A stretch of 64,000 bases of DNA from FEB-22 sp003105195 (GCA_027493405.1 JAOSKV010000001.1:870855-934854); one strand, 5' to 3'. Shown: positions 48,205 to 57,095, numbered from the stretch's first letter. Notes: generated by a model not told the origin, from the sequence alone. Numbers and translations are program-made.

Positions 48205-49899
48205 TCAAAACCTCTCGGCCTGGGGCTGATACTCGCCGAATACCTCGCGCCACACCTGCCCGATCTCTCCGATCGTGGCGAACGCTTTTACGGCTCCGAG
48301 GGTGGCGGGCATGACATTGGCGCCCGAGGCGCAGTCCTCGCGCAGCCGCGCCAGGGCGGCGTCGGCGGCGCGCTGGTCGCGATTGGCGCGCAGCGCCTGG
48401 ACCTTGGCGATCTGCCTCTCCGCGGCTTCCGGATCGACCTCGAACACCTGGCTCGGGGGCGGCTCGTCCACCTTGAACGCGTTCACGCCGACGACGACCT
48501 GCTCGCCGCTCTCGACGCGGCACTGCTCGCGGTAGGCGCCGTTCGCGAGCTGGCGCTGGAACCATCCGGTCTTGGCGGCGGCGACGGCCCCTCCCAGGGC
48601 ATCCGTCTTCTCGATCGTCTCATAGATGCGCCGCTCGAACTCCTTGGTCAGCCATTCGACGTAATAGGAGCCGCCCAACGGGTCGACCGTATGGGGCACG
48701 CCGGTCTCGTGCGCGATGATCTGATTGATCCGGATTGAGGTCCGCGCGGCGAGCTCCGTCGGGATTCCGAGGGCCTCATCGAAAGACGCCGTTCGGGTCT
48801 GCTCGCAGCCGCCGAGGATCTGCGCCAGGGCCTGCAGCGTGATCCGGGAGATGTTGTTCAGGGGCTGCTGCGCGGTCAGCGGACGCCCCGACGTGGCGGC
48901 GTGCAGACGGAAACGTTCGGCCCGCTCCGTCGTCCCGCCGAACCGGGTGCGCACCAGGTTGGTCCAGACTTTGCGCACCGCCCGGTACTTCGCGACCTCT
49001 TCGAAGAAGTCCATCTCGGTGCAGAAGTGCAACTCGATCTGATGGCCGAAGTCGTCGATCCGCATGCCCTTGGCAAGGCAGGACTCGATATAGGCGATGC
49101 CGTTGCAGATCGTGAACTCCGCCTCCTGCGCGGTCGTGGCCCCGGCCTGCTTCATGTGCGAGCCCGAAATGCTGATGGGAAGCCAGTTGGGGACCTCCTG
49201 CGCGACGTACTGCACCGCATCCGTGGAGAGCTTCACTGCGGCTTCGATCGGGACGAACTGCGTTCCGCGCGCGATGTATTCCTTGATCGGATCGTTCTGG
49301 ACCTGAAGCACGAAATCCGACGTCTTGGCGTCGCGGCGTTCCACCAGCGCCAGGAACCAGGCGACCGCCACCGGTCCGATGCAGTTCGCGGTCGTGAAGA
49401 CGTGCCCCGCCCGGTCGAGCGGTATGCCGTCGAAGATCTGCTCGACGTCCTGCAGCGACGTGAGCGCGACGCCGATCTGACCCACCTCGTCGCGGGCAAG
49501 TGGGTGATCCGAATCGAGGCCGATCTGCGTCGGCAGGTCGAGCGCGATCGATACGCCGCCCGTCGAGCCGTGCTCGATCAGGTAGCGATAGCGCTTGTTG
49601 GCGTCCTCGGCGGAGCCGAATCCCGCATACATCTCGATTTCCCAGAGATGCTGCCGGTAGCCGCCCGGGCTGAAGCCGCGGGTCCATGGACGATCACCCG
49701 GGAAGCCGCAGTCCGATTCATAGCTCCAACCCTTCTCCTCGAGATCGACCGGCGAGTAGACGGGCTTGACCGGAATCCCGCTGGACGTCTCGAAGGACGG
49801 CTTCCAGGTCGATGCGAGCTCGCTGCGATGCGATTCGAGCCACTGGTCATGGACGTGCCGCAGAGCCGAACGATGCATCTTCGGATCGATCTCGTTCAT
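48205..49899 (-). CDS. large (catalytic) subunit of a coenzyme-B12-dependent acyl-CoA mutase, divergent subtype
   Basis: TIM-barrel subunit of the methylmalonyl-CoA mutase family, 564 residues, which would rearrange the carbon skeleton of an acyl-CoA with the separate B12 subunit. Family blocks are clear: PWTRGFSPGGYRQ, DLPTQIGLDSDHPLA, QNDPIKEYIARGTQFVP, SISGSHMKQAGATT, FFEEVAKYRAVRKVW and VDPLGGSYYVEWLT. Substrate-site positions are unusual. Tyr91 and Arg211 match Tyr89 and Arg207 of methylmalonyl-CoA mutase, and Gln201 and His248 are kept. However, the usual TIRQ before that tyrosine is EIEM here, and the tyrosine before the active-site histidine is Ser247. I therefore do not assign a known substrate. 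It overlaps the GTPase gene by four bases. Confidence 0.93.
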   Translation of the reverse strand: MNEIDPKMHRSALRHVHDQWLESHRSELASTWKPSFETSSGIPVKPVYSPVDLEEKGWSYESDCGFPGDRPWTRGFSPGGYRQHLWEIEMYAGFGSAEDANKRYRYLIEHGSTGGVSIALDLPTQIGLDSDHPLARDEVGQIGVALTSLQDVEQIFDGIPLDRAGHVFTTANCIGPVAVAWFLALVERRDAKTSDFVLQVQNDPIKEYIARGTQFVPIEAAVKLSTDAVQYVAQEVPNWLPISISGSHMKQAGATTAQEAEFTICNGIAYIESCLAKGMRIDDFGHQIELHFCTEMDFFEEVAKYRAVRKVWTNLVRTRFGGTTERAERFRLHAATSGRPLTAQQPLNNISRITLQALAQILGGCEQTRTASFDEALGIPTELAARTSIRINQIIAHETGVPHTVDPLGGSYYVEWLTKEFERRIYETIEKTDALGGAVAAAKTGWFQRQLANGAYREQCRVESGEQVVVGVNAFKVDEPPPSQVFEVDPEAAERQIAKVQALRANRDQRAADAALARLREDCASGANVMPATLGAVKAFATIGEIGQVWREVFGEYQPQAERF

Positions 49900-51011
49900 T
49901 GGGGGGCTCCTTGATCGGTCGTTTCTGTGCCGGACACCACAGCGCTCGGATAGCGGCCCGGCGCACTCTCGTCATTCTTGATCAGTGTCTCGGCGATGCG
50001 GGTGGCAGCGCCCACCGGAGTCGAGGCGCCTGCGACGACCTCGTCCTCGGCCTGCCGCAGCAGGCCCTCGTGATCGGCGCTTGCGCGCGCCGCGAGCGCG
50101 TCACGCAGCGCCTCCCGGAAGCGCGCAAGGCGGCGGCGACGGCGCCATTCCCCGAACCCTTGTGTGGCTGCGAGGAAATCGCGGTGTGCCGTGATGACGC
50201 CGACCAGTTCCTCGAGGCCGTCACCCTTGAGAGCCGAGACCACGCGCACCGGCGCGTGCCACGACGCAGGCCGGTCCGCAGTCGCCGGATTGGCACCCTC
50301 GACAAGCCCGTGCGCGCGCATGCTGAAGGACAACGCGTTGCGCAGCGTTTCTGCTGTCGCGACGGCGCCGCGCGGATCGCTGTCGGCCTTGTTGACGACG
50401 ATGATGTCGGCCGTCTCGAGGATGCCAGCCTTCATCGCCTGGATCTCGTCCCCCAGGCCGGGCGCGGTGACGAGCAAGGTCGTGTGCGCCAGTCGCGTCA
50501 CGGCGATCTCGGATTGTCCCGTCCCGACAGTCTCGATGACGATGGCTCCGTACCCCGCGGCATCGAGAAGGGTCACGACATCGTCCAGCGTCCGCGAGAG
50601 CCCGCCCAGGCTGCCGCGGCTCGCGACGCTGCGGAAGAACAGGCCGCTGCCCGCCGGCTCGCTCGCGCGGATCCGGTCGCCCAGGATAGCGCCCCCGCTC
50701 AATGGGCTGGAGGGGTCGACCGCCAGGATCGCGGAGCGACGGTCGTCGCGTGCCATGCGGCGCGCCAGCTCCGGCACCAGCGTGCTCTTGCCGCCCCCCG
50801 GTACGCCCGTCACCCCGATCACCAGCGCGCTGCCGGCGCGCGGGTCGAGGGCCGCGACCAGCTCGGATGCCCGTGCGGTCGCGTTCTCGATCTCCGAGAT
50901 GCAGCGCGAGATCGTGCGAACGTGCCCGCTCGCCACGCGATCCAGCGTCGTTGCGAGATCTGCACGAGCGTCCATCGCGATCGGCCGTGGCATGACCACG
51001 GTCTTGGGCAT
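49896..51011 (-). CDS. MeaB/ArgK-type G3E GTPase (mutase chaperone)
   Basis: Metallochaperone GTPase that gates cofactor loading and protects B12-dependent acyl-CoA mutases. The 371 residues contain the P-loop GVTGVPGGGKST (Lys75), DPSSPLSGGAILGDRIR, the switch segment VIETVGTGQSEI, GLGDEIQAMKAGILETADI and the G4 motif NKAD. The start at 51011 has AGGGAGAG closely upstream. It immediately precedes and overlaps the mutase large subunit, which indicates a dedicated partner. The C-terminal dimerisation arm is present but there is no fused mutase domain. Confidence 0.94.
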   Translation of the reverse strand: MPKTVVMPRPIAMDARADLATTLDRVASGHVRTISRCISEIENATARASELVAALDPRAGSALVIGVTGVPGGGKSTLVPELARRMARDDRRSAILAVDPSSPLSGGAILGDRIRASEPAGSGLFFRSVASRGSLGGLSRTLDDVVTLLDAAGYGAIVIETVGTGQSEIAVTRLAHTTLLVTAPGLGDEIQAMKAGILETADIIVVNKADSDPRGAVATAETLRNALSFSMRAHGLVEGANPATADRPASWHAPVRVVSALKGDGLEELVGVITAHRDFLAATQGFGEWRRRRRLARFREALRDALAARASADHEGLLRQAEDEVVAGASTPVGAATRIAETLIKNDESAPGRYPSAVVSGTETTDQGAPQ

Positions 51012-51144
51012 CCTGCTCTCCCTTGGCGCCGCGGTTCGCCTGAATCCGCGGTTGCAAGAGTAGTGCAAGGCGGCTCGGGAACGCCACGCGCAGGCGAGCC
51101 GCAGGTCCTGATATCACCTGCGTGATGGCGGCAGCGCGGCCGGA

Positions 51145-51888
51145 TTACGCCAGATGGCGGTTGATCGCGGACTTCATCAGTTGCGCGAATTCCGCGGCCC
51201 GCTTGGAGACTGTCTCGGAAAAACCCCCGATGGCAATGGCCAGGGGAGGAAACCCTTCGGTGTGGGGAAGCAGCGTCGCCACCACGCCGGCGCCCGCCGT
51301 GATGCGGTTGATCGAGACCGCGTAGCCGCGGCTGCGAATATCCTCGAAGTCCGCGGCCATGTCCGCGAGCCGGAAGATCTGCTCGCCCGATCCGAGATCC
51401 GCGTTGATCCGTTTCAGAAGCTCCCGGACCTTTTCGACCGGATAGCTCGACAGGAACAAGCGGCCCATACCGGATGACGCCAGGGGTCGGACCAGGCCGG
51501 GACCCACATGGAGGCGCATGAGCTGACGCGAGGGAACCACGTAGATGTAGCGGACGATGAGCCCGGTCTGCTCGCCGAGGATCACGGTCTCGCGCGTCAG
51601 CTCGCCGAGCTCCTCCATCATTTCCACGACCTTGCCCTCGCCGAGATTCGGCGACGGAATCCACGAGCCGAGCAGCGCCACGCGGTGCGTCGGCGCATAG
51701 AGACGAGCGTGGGCATCGTAGGAGAGGTAGCCGAGCGTCACGAGGCTCTTGAGCAGGCCGCTGGTACTGGACTGGGGGTATTTCAACGCGCGTGCCACTT
51801 CCATGACTGAAGCGCTCGTCCGCATCTCGTCGAAGAATTCGAGCACCTGAAGGGCTCGAACTGCCGACTTGACGACGCGCTCTTTCAT
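51145..51888 (-). CDS. IclR family transcriptional regulator
   Basis: A 247-residue regulator with an N-terminal winged helix-turn-helix (VKSAVRALQVLEFFDEMRTS, ALKYPQSSTSGLLKSLVTLGYL) and a C-terminal GAF-like effector domain (GQ/GLIVRYIYVVPS, LHVGPGLVRPLASSGMGRLFLSS, GYAVSINRITAGAGVVATLL). IclR proteins typically control aromatic and organic-acid catabolic operons by binding pathway intermediates. The start at 51888 overlaps the stop of the second acyl-CoA dehydrogenase gene, so it lies inside the structural operon. The probable target is the divergent region 54062-54217. Confidence 0.93.
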   Translation of the reverse strand: MKERVVKSAVRALQVLEFFDEMRTSASVMEVARALKYPQSSTSGLLKSLVTLGYLSYDAHARLYAPTHRVALLGSWIPSPNLGEGKVVEMMEELGELTRETVILGEQTGLIVRYIYVVPSRQLMRLHVGPGLVRPLASSGMGRLFLSSYPVEKVRELLKRINADLGSGEQIFRLADMAADFEDIRSRGYAVSINRITAGAGVVATLLPHTEGFPPLAIAIGGFSETVSKRAAEFAQLMKSAINRHLA

Positions 51889-52919
51889 AAATCGAAGCCG
51901 CTTACCAGCCCGGACCACAGTGTTTTACCGTCGGCCTGCAATGCCGCCGTACCGAGCCGCGCATACCAGTACGTCTCGTTACCCGCATCTTCCCGCCACG
52001 TCCAGACACGCCGTGTGAAGTGATGGAGCGTATGCTCGGCCGTGAACCCGATGGCGCCATGGACCTGATGGGCAGCCGATGCAATCGTGCCGGCTGCTTC
52101 GCTCGCGCGACTTTTCGCAACGGCGGCCGCAAAGACGGAATTGCCGGCGCCGAAATCGTGAGCCGCACGCTGCACGGCCGCGGCGGCAGCCGCGGCCTCG
52201 CTCGCCATGCGCGCGATCATGTGCTGGATCGCCTGGAACGCCGCGATCCGCCGCCCGAACTGCGTACGTGTATTTGCGTATTCAATCGTCATGGAGACGA
52301 TGGAGTCTGCGGCGCCTGCGATCGCGGCGGCCTTGAGTAGAGCCAGGAGAGCCAGCGGCAGTTCGGGATCGAAGCGCCAGTCGCCGACGGCATCCGCGGT
52401 GCGGGTGTGTCCGTTTGCGAGTGTCAGAGGCTCACCGGCAAGAGTCGTGCGGGTGTCGCCGGTCAACGGCTGGTCGAGGCGAACGATCCGGCAGTCACCC
52501 TCCTGCGCCGCAACCACCACGCTGGTGCGGACGGCGGAACCCCAGGGCACTTCCAACAGCTGACCGAATGACAGCACGCCTCCGGCGCCCAGCTTCGGAA
52601 GCTCGCCCGCGGACGCAACGACGATGGACTTCGGCCCGTCGGGCACTGCGAGGCCCGCATGCGACAGGACCCAGTTCGCCACCATCGACTCGATGAGCGG
52701 TATTGCGGCCGCGTTGGCTCCCAGGCGCATCGCCACGGCAACCGCATCCGGGAATGCGTCGCCCACCCCTCCCTCATCCTCGGGAAGCAGGATACGATCC
52801 AGGCCGGCGCTCTCGGTCAGGTCCCATACCGCTGCGTCGAACCGCCCGTCCAAGTGCTTCTGTGCGTGCTGGAACACGCGGTCGGCCGTATCGACCAGGA
52901 TCGCCCCGAGCTCGTTCAT
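51885..52919 (-). CDS. acyl-CoA dehydrogenase family protein, short subunit of a putative heteromer
   Basis: Acyl-CoA dehydrogenase fold, 344 residues, about 40 shorter than usual. The N-terminal helical domain is diverged. The C-terminal domain keeps the FAD/tetramer segment EYANTRTQFGRRIAAFQAIQHMIARM and AHQVHGAIGFTAEHTLHHFTRRVWTW. The start at 52919 overlaps the upstream dehydrogenase stop (ATGA). Tight pairs of a full-length and a short dehydrogenase form alpha2beta2 enzymes in steroid and dicarboxylate degradation, where the two chains share the FAD site. The same is likely here. Confidence 0.9.
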   Translation of the reverse strand: MNELGAILVDTADRVFQHAQKHLDGRFDAAVWDLTESAGLDRILLPEDEGGVGDAFPDAVAVAMRLGANAAAIPLIESMVANWVLSHAGLAVPDGPKSIVVASAGELPKLGAGGVLSFGQLLEVPWGSAVRTSVVVAAQEGDCRIVRLDQPLTGDTRTTLAGEPLTLANGHTRTADAVGDWRFDPELPLALLALLKAAAIAGAADSIVSMTIEYANTRTQFGRRIAAFQAIQHMIARMASEAAAAAAAVQRAAHDFGAGNSVFAAAVAKSRASEAAGTIASAAHQVHGAIGFTAEHTLHHFTRRVWTWREDAGNETYWYARLGTAALQADGKTLWSGLVSGFDL

Positions 52920-54061
52920 CGCAGTCCGAGCTCCCTGGCGATGATGCCGCGCAGGATTTCGGGGGTGCCGCCACGCAACGTGAAGGACGGCGCCGCCAGG
53001 ATGGCGTCACCTAGCCGCTGGCTGTAATCGTCCCCGCCGTGACGCGGCGGCTGCCTGGCGAAGCCTCTCAGGACTTCCGGAATTTCACGCTCCAGAGCGT
53101 TGCCGAGATCCTTGACGAGCGCAGCCTCGGTCGAGGGCAACTCGCCGCGCGCGAGGCGCGCCGCAATGGAGATCGACATTTCCCGCAGGGTCGCGAGGTG
53201 GGCCACGATGCGCCCGATGCCGCGCCGCTCGACTTCGGTGGCCGAGCCGCGCAGCAGGTCGACGGCTTCATTGAGTAGCGGAAACACACTGAGAAACCGT
53301 TCCGGACCGCTGCGCTCGTAGGCGAGCTCGGCCATGACCAGCCGCCAGCCGTCCCCCGGCATTCCCAACACGTAGTGATCGGGGACGAACACCTCGTCGA
53401 GCACGACTTCCGTGAAATCCTTCTCGCCGATCATGTCCTCGATCGGACGGCGCTCGATACCGGGCGCCGAGAGATCCACGATGAACTGGGTCATCCCGGC
53501 GTGGCGCGAGCCTGCCTCCGCAGGTCCCGTCCGAAACAGGCCGATCAGGTAGTGCGCGCGATGACCATTGGTCATCCAGATCTTCCGGCCGTCCAGGCGC
53601 CAACCACCCTCGGTCTTGCGGGCGCGCGAGCGGATATTGGAGAGATCGGAACCGGCATCGGGCTCGCTCATCCCGATGGCGAAGAACACTTCGCCTCGTG
53701 CAATGCGCGGCAGCAGCTCACGCTTGAGCTCTTCCGATCCGTTGTTGAGGATCTGCGGCCCGCTCTGCCGGTCGGCGATCCAGTGTGCGCCCACCGGAGC
53801 ACCCGCCGCCAACATCTCCTCGACCACGACATACCGCTCGATGGCGGAACGCTCCTGCCCCCCGTACCGACGCGGCCAGGTCATGCCGATGTACCCGCGC
53901 TCCCCGCACGATCGCGAGAAGTCCGCATCGAACGCCATCCAGCCGGAACACCGCGGAGTGAACGCGCCGGCGGAGCGGGCTTCCGACAGGAACTCGCCGA
54001 CTTCGCGACGGAGCGCAGTGAGACCGTCCATGGGATCCGCAGTGGGGAAACTGAATCGCAT
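52916..54061 (-). CDS. acyl-CoA dehydrogenase family protein, first subunit of a putative heteromer
   Basis: FAD-dependent dehydrogenase that would introduce an alpha-beta double bond into an acyl-CoA; 381 residues. FFAIGMSEPDAGSDLSNIRSRA and GWRLDGRKIWMTNGHRA are the FAD/substrate-binding middle domain. The C-terminal domain lacks the R-x-x-FG segment that its partner has (it reads RSGPERFLSVFPLLNEAV), consistent with a heteromer in which each subunit supplies part of the cofactor site. It ends with TLRGGTPEILRGIIARELGLR. The ATG at 54061 is chosen; an upstream Met at 54094 is less likely. It is the first gene of the minus-strand catabolic series. Confidence 0.92.
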   Translation of the reverse strand: MRFSFPTADPMDGLTALRREVGEFLSEARSAGAFTPRCSGWMAFDADFSRSCGERGYIGMTWPRRYGGQERSAIERYVVVEEMLAAGAPVGAHWIADRQSGPQILNNGSEELKRELLPRIARGEVFFAIGMSEPDAGSDLSNIRSRARKTEGGWRLDGRKIWMTNGHRAHYLIGLFRTGPAEAGSRHAGMTQFIVDLSAPGIERRPIEDMIGEKDFTEVVLDEVFVPDHYVLGMPGDGWRLVMAELAYERSGPERFLSVFPLLNEAVDLLRGSATEVERRGIGRIVAHLATLREMSISIAARLARGELPSTEAALVKDLGNALEREIPEVLRGFARQPPRHGGDDYSQRLGDAILAAPSFTLRGGTPEILRGIIARELGLR

Positions 54062-54105
54062 CTGCCGAGGCCGTCGGGGTGACCGCCCCAACATAGGCGG
54101 GACGA

Positions 54106-54173
54106 CGCAAGACGCGAATGGCCTTCGGGCATTCGTCGCGAGATATCACGATGATGATCCCAAGCGTCTTGCG
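54106..54173. promoter_or_regulatory. divergent control region with a 10-bp inverted repeat pair
   Basis: The 156-base gap between the dehydrogenase gene (minus) and the aldolase gene (plus) contains CGCAAGACGC (54106-54115) and its exact inverse GCGTCTTGCG (54164-54173), 48 bases apart. A smaller inverted repeat lies between them, CGAATG (54115-54120) and CATTCG (54130-54135). Two spaced, inverted sites between divergent operons are a plausible arrangement for binding by the IclR regulator encoded nearby. The assignment to IclR is inference. Confidence 0.5.
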
Positions 54174-54217
54174 CTGAACCGCGCGGCCGGCGAGCCTAGA
54201 GAAGGAGGGCACGCCCC

Positions 54218-55048
54218 GTGCAAGGACATACGACTCTAAAGAGCAAGCTGACCGGCGACATTCCGCTATGCGGCACCTTCATCTTCAGCAGCGATCCCGC
54301 GACGAGTGAGATTGCGGCCCGGGCCGGCTTCGATTTCGTGATCGTCGATCGAGAGCATACCAGCCTGTCCTGGCGCGACGTCGCGGCGCATGTGCGTGCC
54401 AGCGATGCGGTCGGCGTGCCTTCGCTCGTGCGGGTCAGGCGCGCCGACGCGGACGAGATCGGGCACGCCCTCGATGTCGGCGCGCAGGGTGTCGTGATCC
54501 CGCACTTCGGATTGAACCGCGAAGCCGCCGCGGGCTCCGTTGCGGCCGCCCGCTACGCGCCGCTCGGAAACCGCGGGACCTGCACAGGCATCCGTGCCGC
54601 GGGATACGGGCTCGATGATTTCGGCGCGGCGGTGGCCCGCGCCAATCGCGACACGCTGCTGATGGTCCAGATCGAGGACGTGGCCGCGGCGAGCGCACTC
54701 GACGCGATTCTCTCACAGGTTTCCGTCGATGCGATCTTGCCGGGCCTGGCAGATCTTTCCACGGCACTCGGCCATCCCGCCGCGTTCGCTCATCCGCGCG
54801 TGACCGCCCTGGTCGACCGGATCCTTGCGGACGCCGCGAAGCACAACGTCCCGGTTGGTTTCTATGTGGCGAATGCCCAGGCGTTGAGCCGCTGGAGCGG
54901 CGGCGACGTGCGCTTCTGCGTCTATGGCATCGACTACAAGGTCCTCGCGGAGAGCTATCGGGAGGCACGCACGGCACTCGATCGGCAATGGAAGAGCGGC
55001 ATGGGCGCCGGAGTGCATGGCGGCAAACCAAGAGGAGTCGGCGCTTGA
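54218..55048 (+). CDS. HpcH/HpaI aldolase family protein
   Basis: Class II, metal-dependent aldolase fold of the HpcH/HpaI family, 276 residues, typically cleaving 4-hydroxy-2-oxo acids. The block LCGTFIFSSDPATSEIAARAGFDFVIVDREHT is split over the first strands, with the catalytic acid-base region DREHTSLSW; GAQGVVIPHFG and LLMVQIEDVAAASALDAIL supply metal-ligand glutamate and aspartate positions. It starts at a GTG (54218) preceded by AAGGAGGG. It is the first of three plus-strand genes that diverge from the main catabolic series; the next gene overlaps its stop by one base. Confidence 0.88.
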   Translation: MQGHTTLKSKLTGDIPLCGTFIFSSDPATSEIAARAGFDFVIVDREHTSLSWRDVAAHVRASDAVGVPSLVRVRRADADEIGHALDVGAQGVVIPHFGLNREAAAGSVAAARYAPLGNRGTCTGIRAAGYGLDDFGAAVARANRDTLLMVQIEDVAAASALDAILSQVSVDAILPGLADLSTALGHPAAFAHPRVTALVDRILADAAKHNVPVGFYVANAQALSRWSGGDVRFCVYGIDYKVLAESYREARTALDRQWKSGMGAGVHGGKPRGVGA

Positions 55049-55851
55049 TGAGCAGTGACGCGGTCACTTACGACGCGCGCGACGGCATTGCCGTCGTGAC
55101 ACTGAACCGGCCGGAGACACGCAATGCCCTGTCGCAGGATGTCGTTGAAGGCCTGATCGCCGCCTGCGACCGGGTGAACCAGGATCTTTCGGTCGGTTGC
55201 GTCGTCCTCACGGGCAATGGTCCTGCATTCTGCTCCGGCGGAAACGTCAAGGAAATGCACGAGCGCAATCGCGCCCCGTTCATGGGCTCCGCCGCGGAGA
55301 TGCGGCGCGCCTATCGTCACGGCATCCAGCAGATCCCCATGGCCATGTATGACCTGGAGGCGCCGGTGATCGCGGCGGTCAACGGCCCCGCGATCGGTGC
55401 GGGTCTCGACCTCGCCGCCATGTGCGATATTCGCCTCGCCGCGGACGGCGCCTCATTCGCCGAAAGCTTCCTCCGCGTCGGCTTGATCTCGGGGGATGGA
55501 GGCGCGTGGTTCCTGCCGCGCGTCGTCGGCATGCCGCGCGCGCTCGAGATGACCTATACGGCCGATCCGATCTCCGCGCAGCAGGCCCTGACCATGGGCC
55601 TCGTTTCGGCTATTGTGACGCCCGAGCAACTCATGGAGAAGGCGCAGGAGATGGCGAAGCGGATAGCACGGCACCCGCCCCATTCGCTCCGTCTGACGAA
55701 GCGCCTGCTGCGGGAGTCGGCGCGTGTCGACCTACCGGCCGCACTCGAGCTCGCCGCCGCCATGCAGGCCATCGTGCAACACACCGCGGACCAGCAGGAA
55801 GCCGTCGCGGCGTTTCTGCAGAAGCGCTCGCCGGTCTTCCGCGGCAACTGA
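55048..55851 (+). CDS. enoyl-CoA hydratase/isomerase family protein
   Basis: Crotonase-fold enzyme, 267 residues, predicted to hydrate or isomerise an enoyl-CoA. The oxyanion-hole segments are CVVLTGNGPAFCSGGNVKEM and NGPAIGAGLDLAAMCDIRLA. The second acidic site is FLRVGLISGDGGAWFLPRVVG, with Asp where many family members have Glu, a recognised variant. The C-terminus KRLLRESARVDL and AVAAFLQKRSPVFRGN is typical. Translation is coupled to the aldolase gene (TGATG). It would logically act after the dehydrogenase pair. Confidence 0.92.
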   Translation: MSSDAVTYDARDGIAVVTLNRPETRNALSQDVVEGLIAACDRVNQDLSVGCVVLTGNGPAFCSGGNVKEMHERNRAPFMGSAAEMRRAYRHGIQQIPMAMYDLEAPVIAAVNGPAIGAGLDLAAMCDIRLAADGASFAESFLRVGLISGDGGAWFLPRVVGMPRALEMTYTADPISAQQALTMGLVSAIVTPEQLMEKAQEMAKRIARHPPHSLRLTKRLLRESARVDLPAALELAAAMQAIVQHTADQQEAVAAFLQKRSPVFRGN

Positions 55852-55905
55852 CCCTGCCCGCCAGGATCTCGCCAAAGAACGTCCCTCCCCCACGAAGAAA
55901 TCGTC

Positions 55906-56907
55906 ATGCGCATCGATGGACATCGATTCCTCGTCACAGGCGGCGCGAGCCTGATCGGCTCGCATATCGCCGATCACCTCCTCGCGGCCGGTGCATCCGA
56001 AGTCATCCTGTTCGACAACCTGTCGCTCTCCTCGGATCCGACCGCCCAGCCGGGTACCGATCCGCGCCTTCGGCTCGTGCGGGGGGACATTCGAGACATT
56101 CATGCTCTGATGGACGCACTGAACGGCATCGACGGGGTATTCGCCACGGCGGCCTACATCACCAACCCGCTGCATCGGGACCCGCTGACCGGCATGCAGG
56201 TCAACGTCGACGGGCATCTGATGCTGCTGGAGGCCTGCAGATGGCGCGGCGTGAAGCGGCTGATCTATTCCTCATCCGTCGGACTCTATGGCGCCAGCCC
56301 CGCCGAACTCATCGCCGAATCCGAACCGTTCCACTACGCGGGCCTGCAGCCGGCAGGCGTCCTCTACGGAGCCTCGAAGATCGTCGCGGAGCAGCTCTGC
56401 CGCATGTATCAGGACCGTCACGGCCTCGAGTGCACGGCCCTGCGCTATTCCACGGTATATGGAGAGCGGCAACACGCGCGCGGTGTGAATTCTTTGATCA
56501 TCGTCGAGGCCTACGACAGAATCCGACAAGGGTTGCCGCCTCTGATCCCTGGCGACGGTAGTGAGGTTCATGACTACATTCATGTTGCTGACGTCGCTCG
56601 CGCCAACGTCGCGGCGATGCGGCGTGACACGAGTCTGGACAACGCGACCATCGCGACCGGCAACGAAACCAGCTTGAATGCGCTGGTCGGCATCATCCTG
56701 GATGTTGTCGGCTCTGGATTGCGACCAGAGCACATCGACGCCCCCGGTCGTGTGAAGGTAACGACGACCACCCGCTTGAGGTTCGATCGCAGCAAGGCCG
56801 AACGCGAGCTTGGCTGGAAGCCGGAAGTGCCGCTCAGAGAGGGTATCAAGAGAGTCTTGGAATGGCGCGAGAGCGAGATTCGCAACAACAGCCCGCCACG
56901 TTCATGA
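55906..56907 (+). CDS. NAD-dependent epimerase/dehydratase family protein (extended SDR)
   Basis: Extended SDR of 333 residues. The Rossmann motif TGGASLIGSH is at 11-20, SSSVGLYG follows in the middle, and the catalytic YxxxK is Tyr154-Lys158 (YGASK). The C-terminal part GDGSEVHDYIHVADVARANV and KAERELGWKPEVPLREGIK is characteristic of nucleotide-sugar epimerases and dehydratases. In this catabolic setting it may act on a non-sugar hydroxyacyl intermediate, or be a sugar gene that travelled with the block. It follows the hydratase after 54 bases and is the last gene before the core genes resume. Confidence 0.88.
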   Translation: MRIDGHRFLVTGGASLIGSHIADHLLAAGASEVILFDNLSLSSDPTAQPGTDPRLRLVRGDIRDIHALMDALNGIDGVFATAAYITNPLHRDPLTGMQVNVDGHLMLLEACRWRGVKRLIYSSSVGLYGASPAELIAESEPFHYAGLQPAGVLYGASKIVAEQLCRMYQDRHGLECTALRYSTVYGERQHARGVNSLIIVEAYDRIRQGLPPLIPGDGSEVHDYIHVADVARANVAAMRRDTSLDNATIATGNETSLNALVGIILDVVGSGLRPEHIDAPGRVKVTTTTRLRFDRSKAERELGWKPEVPLREGIKRVLEWRESEIRNNSPPRS

Positions 56908-57068
56908 TTCAGCGGTTCGGATCCGTCGAAAAACGCCAGCTGTCCCGAGATCGTAATCACCTGACACTTGGCTATCAGTGGCCCGGACGCGCGACCGCAA
57001 GAGTCGGGCGCGCGCGGGCGTCGTCGAGCTATGCGCGAAAATTGGTGGCTGATCGCCGAGCACCCATA

Positions 57069-57095
57069 GACGATCGAGCGGGCGGCTCGATCGTC
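57069..57095. terminator. perfect 11-bp hairpin between the epimerase and merR genes
   Basis: GACGATCGAGC (57069-57079) pairs perfectly with GCTCGATCGTC (57085-57095) around GGGCG. It lies between two convergent genes and probably ends or protects both transcripts. Neither side has a T-run, so efficient intrinsic termination is uncertain. The rest of the 256-base gap 56908-57163 shows no gene. Confidence 0.5.
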
